A DNA stretch of 64,000 nucleotides from Pectinophora gossypiella (lineage: Eukaryota; Arthropoda; Insecta; Lepidoptera; Gelechiidae), in NCBI RefSeq assembly GCF_024362695.1, contig NC_065425.1:191001-255000 (forward strand), given 5' to 3'. Both the position numbers and the translations under genes were made by a program. Below are positions 11,282-23,383 of this stretch, one piece after another (within the stretch, counting starts at the first letter, position 1; the number at the start of each line of letters is the position of its first letter). The notes below the pieces were generated by a model. It did not search any database and was not told the origin of the DNA. It was given only the letters and a program-made list of their open reading frames with translations.

Positions 11282-14200
11282 ATGTGGCTCAAAATATACA
11301 TTATCACCTTCCTCTCGTACATATCATTAACCTACGCGAACTTAGAAGGCCCGTTCCTCTTCTTCGGGCCGAAATCTTTGGAGAAATTCCGAAGACCGGC
11401 GTTGAAATACCTGGACCAAGATGACCTGATGAAGATATACAGTGAGCAAGCAGCTATAGTGGTGTTCAACAACCAGGATAGTGTACCCCTGTCGAGTGGT
11501 TCCTTCCCGCGGCTACGCAAGCTGGTTGAGGGTCAGAGTATGCTGGTCCTGCCACAAGACTTCCTGGATGTTCACCCCGACTACATCAGCAATGAGACCC
11601 AGGTATGTACTTGGGTGGTTTTTGTTCAGTTTGGATAGTGAAGGAAGTGGTGATGGATTGATATCGGAAGTTAGGTTTATTATTGATTGAATTTTAGATT
11701 TAAAAGTTTAGGTAGTAAGTATAATAAAAGTTCGGTGTCAAAATTAAAATGTAATTTATAAAAAAATACTTCAATCAATCAATCAATAATACTTCAAAAA
11801 TGATTTCCAATTGAAGTAGATCCATCGATCGTATGAGGAACTGAATATCTACGCTTCACTTCTAACCCCAATTACTACCCTAATTAGGAACATAATCATA
11901 AGCTTATGTTATGTTCATTATAAACATACATACATAAACTCACGCCTATTTCCACCTGGGTAAACAGAGACTATGGAATTCCATTTGCTCCTATCCTGAC
12001 ATACTTCTCTTGCTTCCTCCACATTTATCAATGTGAGAATGACTGAATGTGTTTGCCGGAGCAAAGAAAACCGGTCCAGATGGGGTTCTACAGATGAGGC
12101 GGAGCTTGAGTGTGAGTGTGGAGCCCCACAGACCATGTCCCACCTGTGCCTGTGCCCAGAAACCTGCACGCTGGAGGACTTGACGATGGCTTCCGCCCGT
12201 GCTATTGCCGTGGCAGCATTTTGGGCTGACACATTATAAATTACTTTAATCGACTTTTCATCGACACGAAAGAAGACGTAAAGAACTTTGATATTAACAA
12301 GTTATTATATGTGTCAGGTGCTGACACTGCAGGGTCCGTGGTCGGAGCGCGACGCCCAGATGACGGAGACGTTCGCTCGTCTGCAGGACATATATGGAGC
12401 TGGTCGAGTGCTCGGCATACTGGGTAACTGACATGATCCAATATCAGACCCATTCTTCAACGGCTGAACACAGACAATATCAATCGTTACGCCACATAGA
12501 AGATGCCGGGATTAATTAACAAATCGCTTTATACAAATAACACAGGAAAGTAGAGTGGTTTTTGCCTTGTAACAAAACATAGCATCACGCCTTCATCCCT
12601 AAAGGGATAGGCAGATATGTAATAGTACACCTCCTATACCACTTGGTCTTGTAAAAGTACAATGCAATGCAATACCCTAAACCCTTTATTGTATAAAGAT
12701 AAATATAATAAATAAGACAAATACGTAAGAGACAGAAGATGTACAATCAGCGGCCTTATTGATAAAAAGCAATTGCAATACAGGCTAATAATAATAATTA
12801 GTTCACTTTGTGGTTAGAACATTATAGGCTGATCACCTGATTGTCCAAAAGTAAGATGATCCGTGCTTCGGAAGGCACGTTAAGCCGTTGGTCCCGGTTA
12901 CTACTTACTGATGTAAGTAAGTAGTCGTTACATGAGCCATGTCAGGGGCCTTTGGCGGCTCAATAATAACCCTGACACCAGGGTTGATGAGGTTGGTAAT
13001 TCACCTCACAATCCACACGATACAAGAAGTCCATAAGAATGTGAATTCTTAAACAGATATGTAGTTTTTCGTTGGTTGAAAGTAAGTAAGTAGCTATGTA
13101 TTGCGCGCGCACTTTAGATAAGTAACATAAAGTAGGTACCCAAATAATCGTTGCATGTTTTGAACTGTGACTAATTTACCGACAATGATACAAAAACAGA
13201 ACAGATTACCACTGTCGGTGGGCAACCGCGCCATCGTCCACATAAATAGCGTAACTATTAATAACTTTCCTCTTACATTCTTCTACACGCCTGACAAAAT
13301 ATCAAAAGCAAAGATATCAACTAATGCTATGAGTGCCTGGTAATAATCGTGAAGCAAAGACACATGAACATATTGCTCTTATAATTCTTCCAGGTAATTC
13401 AGTATCGCAGTCTGCGGAGTACGATAGCGAGTGGAACCGCGTGCGGAGGCAGGCGGATGAAACTGGTACCAGCGAGCCTGATGATGAGAAGCCGATACGC
13501 TCGCAGCAACGGTTCGCGCTTTACAATGCTACTGGTAAGTACGGCGAAAATCGTAGTCGTAACCACTTTATTTGCACACGCTTTACGAAAGTGTACAGTC
13601 ATAAGCAATATCATGTACCCACTTTAGAACCCTGTCGCACTATCATATTTGACATGTAATGAGAGTTACTCTGTAATTTGTCAAAAAAGTTAATATGACA
13701 TGGTTTCAAAGTGTATACATATTAGTACTCGTGACCGTACTTACCGTTGTAAAAGTAGCGTGGAGCGTTCCGTGCTTCGGAAGGCACGTTAAGCCGCTGG
13801 TCCCGGTTACTACTTACTGATGTAAGTTAGTAGTCGTTACATGAGCCATGTCAGGGGCCTTTGGCGGCTCAATAGTAACCCTGACACCAGGGTTGATGAG
13901 GTTGGTAATCCACCTCACAACCCACACGATAGAAGAAGAAGAGTAGCGTGAAAAACTTAAGATATTATTTGGTGCAATGAGGTTAATCCTGAAAAACAGC
14001 GAATAAAATGTAAATTTAAAACAGATCGACTTTAGAATTTATTTAATTAAATGTAGGCAAGAAATATTTTTAGATTACAAATCTACATTTTATAATCTCA
14101 AAGTCGATTTTATATCCAAAATGACATATTTAAATAAAAAAATAAATAAAAATAAAATAATTTTTATTACGGGTAACTTGGACCCAGGTTGTTAGTAACT

Positions 14201-16734
14201 ATGATTTCTTACTCACTAATATTAGTATTACATAGATGCACAATACACACACATACACAATAAAAATTTCAGATTACTTTTGGCTTTGTCTACCCCATTA
14301 GATATTGCGAACGTGAGTTTATGTATGTTTATTCTTCTCCCCAGGTCCGCCAGGCAAGGGCGCGCTGTTATATTCTTCCAGATGGCCGGAGCTGCGGCTG
14401 GCGCCCGGGACTGACCGAGAGAGGCTAATCGTGCTGTCCAACCCGGTCGGCGAGCAGACCGTGAAGCCCACCCGCCTCTATACTATCCTTGTTGTTAGAT
14501 TCGCTGATGGGAATAGCACTAGCAAGGTCAGTTTTTATAACGTATATCATAATTCGGATGAAGATGTTTTAACCAATGATTATGGGAGATTTCACTCAAG
14601 GGTCTTCTATAATTTGGTCATGTACTCGTACTAGATCGTGTACTAAATAAAGACACATCGAAAACTAAAGAAAAACAATTTGTTTTTCTATTTATTTTTG
14701 AATTTTAATCAAGAAAAACGTAATAATACACGTAAGTCCGAGATTTTGACACATTTTTCTATGACGTCACAGTGTGTTTCATACAAATTCCATAGTAATT
14801 TCGTGTTTTGACGTTTAGCAAAAAGTAACTCATTTGACTAGTTGGATACTAGCCTATTACCTACCATTTTCCGCAACTATATAGCACAGTACAGTCAGGC
14901 ACAGTCCGACTTTTGACAAAAAAATACTAATTATATCTAGGTGATGTACTTACCTACTACTTGTACTGGCCAGAAAGACTGCGTACTGTTGGTAATTCAG
15001 AAATCATAAGTATTGATTTAATTCTTCTGGCGACCCATTTTAATAAGCTGATCTACTCGATGTGCAGAAAAGACCCTAAAAAGATTATTTTTTAGACACT
15101 GTTGTTTAGAGTTATTAGTACAGTGACACTTTTAAAGACTGACTAAGCCGCTATAACAATAAAAGACGATCTTTGCAGGATGTTTCGTATTACTGAAACA
15201 GTACGGATTATTTGTCGGTAAATCATCTGAAAAACTGTTTACCATTCCAGATAACCATTGAGTTCAGCTTCAAGCAGGCAGCGGGGTGGTGGCAGGCGGT
15301 GGGGGTGGAAGTCAAATTCGGGTTGGAGACGGTGGGGCTCAACCTGCCAGCGCCGGCGCCGCCCGACGCGCCCGCAGCTGTGCTTGGAAGAGCCTACCAT
15401 TGTTCGCTGCCGCTGGTGTACTCCTCGGATGAAGCTACACTCACCTTGCGGGATGTTCGGGTAAATAAAGCCAGACTTTAAAACTGGGAGCAAAAAGAAG
15501 CGATCAGCTGCTTCACTTCGTAAAAATCAACAGATAGATTTATTTATTTAATAGTTTATCGTACACAGAATAAGATTTAAAAAATATATAAAACAGACTA
15601 ACAAAAGACAGACAAACGGTTCAGCTTATTTCTAGTAGAAATCTCTTCCAGCAGACCGGGAAAGAGATAAACTTAAAAACAAGAGAGAGCAGCTAGGCGT
15701 GTACATCGCTAACAAATAGAAATAAAATATAATATTAACAATACTTACATACATACACGCTTACTTAAATAAGTGTATTATATTATAAATTGACATATAG
15801 ATAAATAAATAATCAATGTATTATAATAATAATTATATTTTAATAACTTACAATACCAAATAAATTACTTACATAGTAATAGAGTTACTTAACTCTTCGC
15901 TTGAAAATACGTATAACAATGGACGGACTGTGTCCTTCCTAATGTGTTGGACCTTAACATTGACGATGGAATGGTGAACTGTCTAACTTCGTATCAAGAG
16001 TGGCTGTAAGATTCCTTTTGATTGTTTGTGACTGTGTTCTACCTATTAGAAATCACGGACGTGACTTTATAATATTTAATTTGTGTCGCCAATTTCAGAT
16101 GCAAGTGTACATGGACAGCACTGAGAGGTTCGCGGATGCCTTCGACTGCATCGGGTTCACCACCGTGCCCATCTGGTAAGTTTCATCAGAATGTTTATTA
16201 CTTTTCAATACAGTATTTGTAACTAGCGCGAGAGTGTGAGTTAATATTTTTCTTTCTTTCTCATTTGGGATATTGGAGTCTTTTTAATCTTCACCCTCAC
16301 AACCATCTTGTATCACTAATGATTTTGTTGTCATTTTGATTTCACTCCACTCTATTTTGCTGATAATGTATCGGGTTGATGGAGGTGTCTGGTATATTAA
16401 TCAATTCAATAGGTACCTAATCAGTTCCCAAGCGGCGACGCAGAAGTCTCTTTAAGTTAGCCGCGTCCAATAGCGTTCATCTTCTATATTTGCAGCCCTA
16501 ACTTATTGCTTCATTTTCGGGACTTCCATCAAAAATTGCTAACTTTTTCCTTTAGCAAAACCCATCAACGATTTTTGCAAGCTGCACTATTATATGTACA
16601 GGTCCGGCCTGATGGTGACATTTATCATGGTGCTGGCCCTGGGCGTGTCCATCTCGATGATCATGGACATCCGCACCATGGACCGCTTCGAGAACAGCCG
16701 CGGCAAGCAGCTCACCATCACTGTCAACGAGTAG
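11282..16734 (+). CDS. ATP6AP1: V-type proton ATPase subunit S1 (Ac45), copy 1
   Basis: Seven exons: 11282-11602, 12318-12423, 13394-13534, 14345-14526, 15251-15460, 16099-16175, 16602-16734; 1170 nt, 389 aa. The product is the accessory subunit that binds the membrane sector of the proton pump and helps its assembly and sorting in the secretory and endolysosomal system. Residues 1-19 form a signal peptide (MWLKIYIITFLSYISLTYA). RVRR at 158-161 looks like the furin site known in Ac45. The luminal part has N-glycosylation sequons. The family C-terminal signature is present: YHCSLPLVYSS, DCIGF, then one membrane span at about 347-368, then a short cytosolic tail with TMDRFENSRGKQ. The start is the first Met of the signal peptide. 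AATAAA lies 60 bases after the stop. The gene lies 1.2 kb downstream of the SOD-like gene on the same strand and is wholly inside the duplicated block. Confidence 0.93.
11918..12035 (-). mobile_element. 3' end of a non-LTR retrotransposon in ATP6AP1 intron 1
   Basis: On minus it encodes NVEEAREVCQDRSKWNSIVS and then a stop, the usual C-terminus of a moth LINE ORF2. It is strongly 5'-truncated. It is duplicated at 25252-25369. Confidence 0.75.
12036..12239 (+). mobile_element. C-terminal LINE ORF2 remnant in ATP6AP1 intron 1
   Basis: The plus frame reads CECGAPQTMSHLCLC ... EDLTMASARAIAVAAFW, ending in a stop. This is the terminal Cys/His region of Jockey/CR1-like reverse transcriptase frames. 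It abuts the minus-strand LINE end at 11918-12035. It is duplicated at 25370-25573. Confidence 0.75.
12803..13029 (+). mobile_element. SINE family A body, head missing
   Basis: It runs from cactttgtggttagaac to the tail cccacacgata-like end (ccacacgatacaagaag). It lies in ATP6AP1 intron 2 and is duplicated at 26137-26363. Confidence 0.75.
13597..13744 (-). mobile_element. Small dispersed element with short inverted ends
   Basis: The ends are tacagtcataagcaatat and its partner tactcgtgaccgta. The same unit in the other orientation is at 44810-44948 and 58788-58909, with the shared core catgtcacattaactttttt. Its length of about 120-150 bp and inverted ends suggest a MITE. It is duplicated at 26931-27078. 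Confidence 0.65.
13770..13940 (+). mobile_element. SINE family A, 3' half
   Basis: It runs from ccgtgcttcggaaggcacg to the tail cacacgatagaagaagaa. It lies in ATP6AP1 intron 3 and is duplicated at 27104-27274. Confidence 0.75.
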
Positions 16735-16794
16735 ACCACTCAGGGACGTGCCCGGTTCCCGTATCTGTTGCTCCTAGAATATTTCCCCCAGGGT

Positions 16795-16800
16795 AATAAA
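16795..16800 (+). terminator. Poly(A) signal AATAAA of ATP6AP1 copy 1
   Basis: AATAAA occurs 60 bases downstream of the TAG stop of ATP6AP1. It is the first canonical hexamer there and fits a short 3' UTR. The same hexamer is at 30129-30134 for copy 2. Confidence 0.6.
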
Positions 16801-17852
16801 TAATATAACCATTTATTATTCTGGGGCGCAGGATTCGGGCCTGTTAGCACACTGAGTGCGTTTGCAAGTAAAATTCCAGTGAATTTCATGTCTCAAGTAT
16901 TCTTTACTCTTGATTAACTATAGTAGATTGATGTCAGTCAGGCCTGATATGGGACCGAAGTCAACGGGTAGAGACCCGTTAAGGCAATATAATATAAATA
17001 TGTCATCCCAACGGGATTATCCCTATATGCACTATAGGAGTGCACTCAAAAGACAATTCCCGGTTCATGTAGGACTATTTTCATCATTATTATAATTGCG
17101 TATGGCAAAAATTATTATTTTTATGGATTATTATTATACAAAATAAATAATTAGAATTATAATTATTATCGGGATATTACTTACTTACTAAAAATAAGTA
17201 TGTATTCTAAAAACTCTCACGAAAGACGAAGAAATGTACTAGGTGAATGTGATATGTTTTAATTCAATGGAAATTATTGTGTTGGAAGTAAGTGAGTTGA
17301 TGAGGTTGGTACTCCACCTCACAACCCACACGATAGAAGAAGAAGTGTGTTTGGATAATTTAGTAGAAATATATGCTTATACAATAATAATCTGGGAGAA
17401 ATGTTTTTGGGGTAAGAGATGGATAAACCCAACTAGCCACAGAAGTGAAAGACAGTGACAATTTGGAAGAACCTCTTCCTGGACCTCTGTCTGTAGCACA
17501 CAGCTTAGATAAATTTGAAAATACTGTATAATTCAGTGAAGAATGGACATATTTTGCTTGTATAAAGTGTTTATAAAACTTTGCTTGAAAGCGGATCTTT
17601 GGAATATTTTGAACGATGACGAGTGTGATTGTATAGTATTTACGTATTCATAGAAATTATGTTGATGAATATAATAATATCTTCCTGTAGTTCAATATCA
17701 AATTTCATATCGATAAGATAACATTGTTTTGAATATTAATACTACCAATATTGTATCTTTTAAAAGTATATAAGGCAAGAGTAGGTATAATCTCCTGCCT
17801 ATTACGCGCACTGTTGTAAATATTATGTACCTCTTACTTATTTTGTAAAGCT

Positions 17853-17942
17853 AGAGCTGTGGTAGCCCTGAGAACCGTGGTAGCCCAGAGAGCTGTGGTA
17901 ACCCAGAGAGCTGTGGTAGCCCAGAGCGCTGTGGTAGTCTAG
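17853..17942 (+). repeat. 18-bp tandem array, five units
   Basis: Units follow the pattern agaGCTGTGGTAGCCCag with 1-4 changes each (agaaccgtgg, ggtaaccc, agcgctgtgg). The array runs directly into a SINE whose tRNA-like head begins with the same tggtag-c-cagttgg motif, so the array looks like an amplified SINE 5' end including its pol III A-box. The duplicate is at 31187-31276. Confidence 0.8.
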
Positions 17943-18200
17943 TTGGAAAAATGCTTGACTCTCACTGTGAGTGTGTGTAGGTTGGAATGCGTAACCAAAA
18001 AAAAATGGATTTTGTTTTTGAAATCATGTTTGCATCATGAATGATTATCACGTGTTCGGTGATAAGGGAAAACATCTAGCGGAAACGCACATTCCTGAGA
18101 AATGAGTTGGGCTGGGGGACAGCTGGCTCCGCATTTCCCTTCGCGGGTTGGAAGATCGGACAGGCGGTTGTTAACGTAAAAGACCGGACATGTCAATAAT
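17925..18200 (+). mobile_element. tRNA-derived SINE, family B
   Basis: It has a tRNA-like head (tggtagtctagttgg, then a degraded B-box region) and a body with the stretches atgattatcacgtg, cctgagaaatg and cccttcgcgggttgg. Other members or fragments of this family are at 7224-7425, 39985-40315, 47425-47500, 55865-56000 (minus) and 56917-57105. This copy is repeated in block 2 at 31259-31534. The A-box is partly eroded, so transcription is doubtful. Confidence 0.65.
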
Positions 18201-18277
18201 TAAGCGAATATCAAACAATAATGTAGATGTTCCACTGGATGTTGTTGCATATCAATACTACTATAATTAAAGCACAT

Positions 18278-20661
18278 TGTGGGCATCTAGCTGTGGTCGA
18301 TGCTCTGCTTGATGGTAGGTATGGGGAATAACACAGCTGGACAATGTTGACTGCACTTTTATTAATTTATATTATAAAATGTTTAACACACGATAGGTAC
18401 ACGTTAGTTTCGAGATTCAGAAGGGCAAGTATTGCCATACTTAAAATATGAATTACAATTTTGTTGGGGATGCCAACATGCTGCGGCCTGAGAGAATTTA
18501 AACTAAAAGAATAAAATACAACTTATCCTATCCTCCAGAAATCAAATAAATAACTCATGGCTGCTAAATAATATTACAAGTCACTTATATCATATCATCA
18601 ACCTACACAGTAATTAAATTAAACTTGCAAACCTTAACTTTGTTTTTAAAGTAATAATAATATAGCTTATAAATTCAATGAAATTGTAGGAAACGTAGCA
18701 TATTTTTTACTTTTTACTCTAATAAGCAAGCTTAATATTTATGAGACATTACCTTATTATTTATTCGTAGGAAATTACTAATTCAACATTTTACAATTAG
18801 GTATATTGAAATTAACTCTTATAGAATAAACTTATCTTAGTATACATTACATAACAAAAAAGGAAGAAGTGTTTTATACTATCTTATTGTAAATAATAAA
18901 ACTTATTCTAAAGGTAAAATACAAACGCTCGATAACGATCGAGTATACGTCTTGCCATTGGACGTTTTCAACTCTAAGGCTCGGACCTTACCGTCTCCGC
19001 CTGGGAAAATCTGAGTCACTCTAGCCATAGGCCAGTACAGAGGAGCTGAATTTGGCTCGCGCATTATAACTAATGAACCTACTGTTATGTTAGGCAAACT
19101 ATCGCGCCATTTTGGTCGACTTTGCAATATGTTTAAGTATTGTTTGTGCCACGCTTTCCAAAAACATTGTTTCATGTTCTCAACCAAAGTCCAAAATTTG
19201 AGCCTATTAGCAGGAACCTCCGTTATGTCAGGTTCAGGGTAGGACACAAGTGGACCTCCTACTAAAAAATGTCCTGGTGTTAAGTAACTAAAATCTGCAA
19301 TGTCCGAGGATGAAATCGGCATGATGGGTCGCGAGTTTAAAATGGCTTCAATTTGAGATAAAACCGTATTCAATTGTTCGTAAGTAAGTATACTTTTTTC
19401 TATTGTTCTTTTTAAGTGATATTTAGAACTTTTGACTGCAGCCTCCGCTAGACCAGCGAACACTGGTGAATACGCAGGAATAAAGTGGAATTTTATTCCT
19501 TGTTGGGACGCAAACCCTTGCACCTGTGTCTGGTGGTCAACGGAGCCATGCAGCTTGTACAAGTCAGCTAATTTGTTCCTCGCCCCTACAAATGCGGTCC
19601 CATTGTCACAGAAGACCTCGGTGGGCAGTGATCGACGCGAAATAAATCTCTTAAAGCAGGCGAGAAAGGTATCCGTGGATAAGTCTGAAGCTAGTTCTAG
19701 ATGAACCGCTTTTGTTGTGAAGCAGACAAATACACAGATGTAACCTTTACTAAGAGTTGCTCGCCTAATGCGTGAATTTTTTAACTGCACCGGCCCAGCG
19801 AAGTCCACTCCAACAACTTGAAAGGCCCTAGAAGCGGTGACACGCTGTTTTGGTAAGGAACCCATGAGCTGTCTTGCAGTGTTTGCTTTCATTCTGAAAC
19901 AAACTAAACAGTTATGAATAACTTTTTTAATCGTTCTGATACCGTTTACTAACCAGTATTTTTGATTTATCTGCGCTAATAGCAGTTTGGGCCCTGCATG
20001 AAGCAATCGAAAATGCTCGTGACGTATAATAAGTTGCGTTAGTCGCGATTGCTTTGGCAAAATAGCAGGGTGTTTTTGTGTGTATGGAATGTCTGAGTTG
20101 TGTAGTCTACCTCCTACTCTAAGTACGCCCTCCTCGTCGAGAAATGGATGCAAAGGTTTTAATGCGCCTTTAATATGATCGCCTTTCAATAAGCATTTTA
20201 TTTCTTCGTTATAATAGACTGTTTGCTCGTGCTTAATTAAAAGTAGCAGAGCCCTCTGCAATTCATTGCTCGACAAAAATTTCGTTCTTATTTTTGTGTT
20301 CGTCGGCTTACTGTTATGACGAAATCTAAGTATGTATGCTAAGATACGCTGCATTTTGTTAATGTCTGAAATGTTACGTATCATCATGTCCAGTACCTGC
20401 GACTGATCTAAAGTGCAAGAAAGGATAACTGCGCCATGATCTGCGTCTTCTGCTTGCGGTTTCAATTCAGGTAATTCTGTAGGCGACTGAATTTTATTGT
20501 TAAATGAATACTCCCTGTGCTGAAGGAAGGCTGGTCCGTTCCACCACAGTGTGCTGGAAGCTAGTACTCGCGGATCGTCCACTCCTCTGCTCACCAAGTC
20601 TGCAGGGTTCTCCTGAGTATTCACATATAGCCAGCGCCATCTATTAGTGAGTTGTTGGATT
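18278..20661 (-). mobile_element. Truncated BEL/Pao retrotransposon (3' end only)
   Basis: This is the block 1 copy of the BEL element. It keeps the 3' LTR (18278-18478), the untranslated stretch 18479-18902 and the 3' part of the polyprotein gene, and stops at 20661 where block 2 begins. There is no 5' LTR, so it cannot be transcribed as a full element. The left target duplication cacat (18273-18277) is present. Confidence 0.92.
18903..20661 (-). pseudogene. BEL/Pao polyprotein fragment: RNase H end, integrase, C-terminal domain
   Basis: The frame reads from the junction to TAA at 18903 and matches the last ~585 residues of the complete element at 32237 without a change seen. It includes an integrase zinc-binding region (H..H and CLVCFRMKA), the integrase core with GVDFAGP, FCDNGTAFVG and a Glu in AGLAEAAVKSS, and the C-terminal domain typical of BEL elements (FWKAWHKQYL, PLYWPMARV). 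Protease, reverse transcriptase and the start are missing. It is a product of the duplication, not an independent gene. Confidence 0.92.
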
Positions 20662-21065
20662 CAAGGTCAGACAGGCAGTCGCTTCTGTAAAATACAAGAC
20701 CTGTCAAATATTCAGGTTAGGTATCTAAGTGGACCCTGTGAAAACGGGATAACGCTAGGGAAATGAATGTTGAACTTCTTCTTTAACTCCTGTTGTACCT
20801 TGCTGGGATCGAGGACTCCAAGTTATCAGGACGTTGTGGGGGCAAACTACTGAGGCTGCAAGGTAATATGTTCAGCCACTCAATTATCCTGAAGAATTAC
20901 ACTTTTCGGTGAACCGAACGACGACGCCAGGTATCTTCTTGGAGGCGCCTGTGGCATTATATTAGACGGACGTAATAATGTAAGCTCATCTGATACCGAT
21001 GATGGTGGGCTTATCTGTTTTTGGTTGGGACTGTTTCATTCCAATATTCTGTTTTTCTCCCCCAG

Positions 21066-23383
21066 GCGTGGGTGGCGACCGGCAGATGTTTATGGACGGC
21101 AACTTCCCCCTGGAGGGCACTGTGAGCGCGATGGGCCGCTCCATCGTGATCTTCGGCCCCGACCGCAGCCCCGAGCGGTTTGCCTGCGCCAACATACAGC
21201 CAGACAAGGATATTATCAAATATGTCAATATTATGAAGCCGCCGCATTTTGTACTGTGAGTATTTTAGATATTATAATATAATCTTTGTCGCCAGTTTTG
21301 ATTCAGAAATTATATTGACTTTACATTTACATCTTTTTGGAATCAGGAATACTTTGTCCTTATTAAACAATGAATTAAGTAAATAGTCAGGCCATAAGTA
21401 CTTACATACGTAGTACCTAGTGTGTGCCACCAGCTTGTTGGTGGTGAGGTGGTCAGTTGCTTGATGGTGGTTAGTGTTACTAACCGTCTATGGCTAAGCT
21501 GGCTGAAAATATGTATTTATATTTTTTTAGTAGGGTTTTTCGTTTTCTAGTAGGAAGTACATACATACATACATAAACTCACGCCTATTTCGCAGCGGGG
21601 TAAGCAGAGACTATAGAGTTCCATTTGCTTCGATCCTGACACACTTATCTTGCTTCCTCCACATTCATCAATCGCTAGAAAACAACGAATGTAAAAGTTC
21701 CGCTTCGTATAACTTTGTAAATGCCGTTATTGGGTCCCACCAATAAGATTAGTGTCAGAGTTATTATTGAGTCACCAAAGAAAGACCTTTGGCTGGCGAT
21801 ATAGAAACAACTAGTCAGTACCAACGACATAAGTGACTTTGCGAAGCTCGAGATCATCTCCACAACTAACCCTTGTCTCCTTCTAGTGGAAAGTTCCTAG
21901 AAGACGTGCGCAAGGTGATGGGCGTGCCTCCGTGGATGCTGGGCGTGGACTCGCGGCGCACGCGCGAGCTGCACTCCGGCGCATGTCTGCAGGTGCTGCT
22001 GCACTTCGCCGGGCCCGACGCGCACAAGCTCGAGCTCGACTTCACCAGGTACTGTCCACCCTGCATGGAAGCCAAAACTGATGATTCCTGTATGCCTGAA
22101 TGGGTGTCCCCAGCTTTTGTTGTAAGGCAAATTAGTCAAATATGCTTATGAAGCAGTCTTGGGCTCGGGGTCCAGTAAAATATCATTTTCCGGGGTATAT
22201 GTTGATGTACCTGGGTTTTCCAATTTACCTAAACAGATAAACTTCGAAATGGCCAAGATGAATACTAGGGTAAACAGCCCCGAAGACACCTGCCTTCATA
22301 GATTACTAGTAAGTACATTAATTAGCCTCGTTCTCCTCAGACTGCTGGCGTCAGGCCGGCTGGACGCGCCGAGCATCTTCATTCCGGGCTACGTGAACAC
22401 CAAGCGGAAGACCACGCTCTCCTACCGACAGTGCGGGGTCACTGACCCCAACGACAGGAAGAGTTAGTACTATAATCTCCTTCATAGGCGCAAGCCAGAC
22501 AGAAGGGAAGCGCGCGCACGGATGCATTTGTGGCGAGTGTACGAGTAAAATATCGCCTGCGGCATTTCTGTCTGGCTTGCGGTTTTTTCTTCATTGTAGT
22601 GCCGATGGCATTCATATTGTGCCTTCATGAAATTTTTTTAAGCTGACCAACACTCATTGTGTACAGTGGTTATCCTGGCCTGTGGCTTGTGAACGTGTAG
22701 ACTTGTATGTTTTGCTTTTTTTTTGACGTGACTTATTGTAGATTTGCCTCAGATGGCATTAACTACTAGGCCGGACAAATAGGGAACGCTGAAGGCTCTC
22801 ACCCGGTACAACGTTTAAGACAACAGGCCTGAGGGTGCCCAGTTGGGCGCGAACCTCGGCTCAGGGCGTCTTGTATGTTTTGCACACCCCGACCACTCCA
22901 TACAGAAATTTCATTCTTACCGTGTGTCGTTCACGTAAGTGAGAGCGAGACACAGTACGCGTGCCTCCCGTGTCCTTAGCGGTTTGCGGCCATTTATGAC
23001 TAAGTAAGACGTAGAGGGGGTGAGGTCGGCGCCCTAGAAACTACGAAATGGTGCGGGGCGGAGTTACAGTTCTATACGTAGTATTATTCTTTATAATCAA
23101 TCCTATTGGGTTATTTATCGCGATATTAACCACCAACCTCCTGGCCCTTATCCCCACTACAGGTGTGGTCGGCACAACATATATTCCTCTTCCATTAATT
23201 TCGGTCAGTCGTCATCCCAGTACGCGATATTAACCAATTTACCACAATAGCAATTTTCATCTTGCAGAAAACTCGTATTTCTTCACTGGCAACCCCGGCT
23301 CGGCTGCATCCGTCAGACTGTCTTCCCTCAGCCTGCTCGGGGCGACACTCCTACACCTCGCCAGAACTCGCATTTTAATGTAA
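21066..23383 (+). pseudogene. Orphan 3' fragment of the SOD-like gene (last four exons)
   Basis: Exons 21066-21255, 21887-22048, 22341-22462 and 23268-23383 repeat the last four exons of the gene ending at 10040, with identical translation and splice sites. The upstream exons, start codon and promoter are absent because the duplication began in the intron before the first of them. It covers the end of the last SOD-like module and the C-terminal tail. All frames are intact, so it could still be an acceptor for a read-through or trans-spliced transcript, but by itself it cannot make the protein. Immediately upstream is antisense BEL sequence. Confidence 0.85.

Larger units (their letters stand above)
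16735..18277. other. 3' flank of ATP6AP1 up to the BEL element
   Basis: No gene seen. It contains the 3' UTR with AATAAA, a SINE tail fragment (17297-17345), AT-rich unique DNA, an 18-bp tandem array (17853-17942) and a SINE with a tRNA-like head (about 17925-18200). It ends at the target duplication cacat of the BEL element. The same stretch is repeated at 30069-31611. Confidence 0.6.
7320..20661. repeat. Tandem duplication block 1 (13342 bp)
   Basis: This block reappears as 20663-33995. The offset is 13343 bases up to about 10160 and 13334 beyond it, because block 2 lacks one 9-bp unit. Contents are the end of the SOD-like intron at 7164-7722, the last four SOD-like exons, the whole ATP6AP1 gene and the 3' part of a BEL/Pao element. 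I saw no other difference in the stretches I compared, but I did not check every base. The left edge lies inside a SINE copy in the SOD-like gene; the right edge lies inside the BEL polyprotein frame. Confidence 0.97.

Noticed and set aside
11918..12239. Extra coding exon(s) of ATP6AP1
   Set aside because: The protein words are LINE ORF2 ends on opposite strands, and the flanking ATP6AP1 exons join in phase without them.
18903..20624. 573-residue minus-strand frame as a separate gene
   Set aside because: It is the 3' end of the BEL polyprotein, cut by the duplication junction. The complete frame at 32237-37507 contains it.
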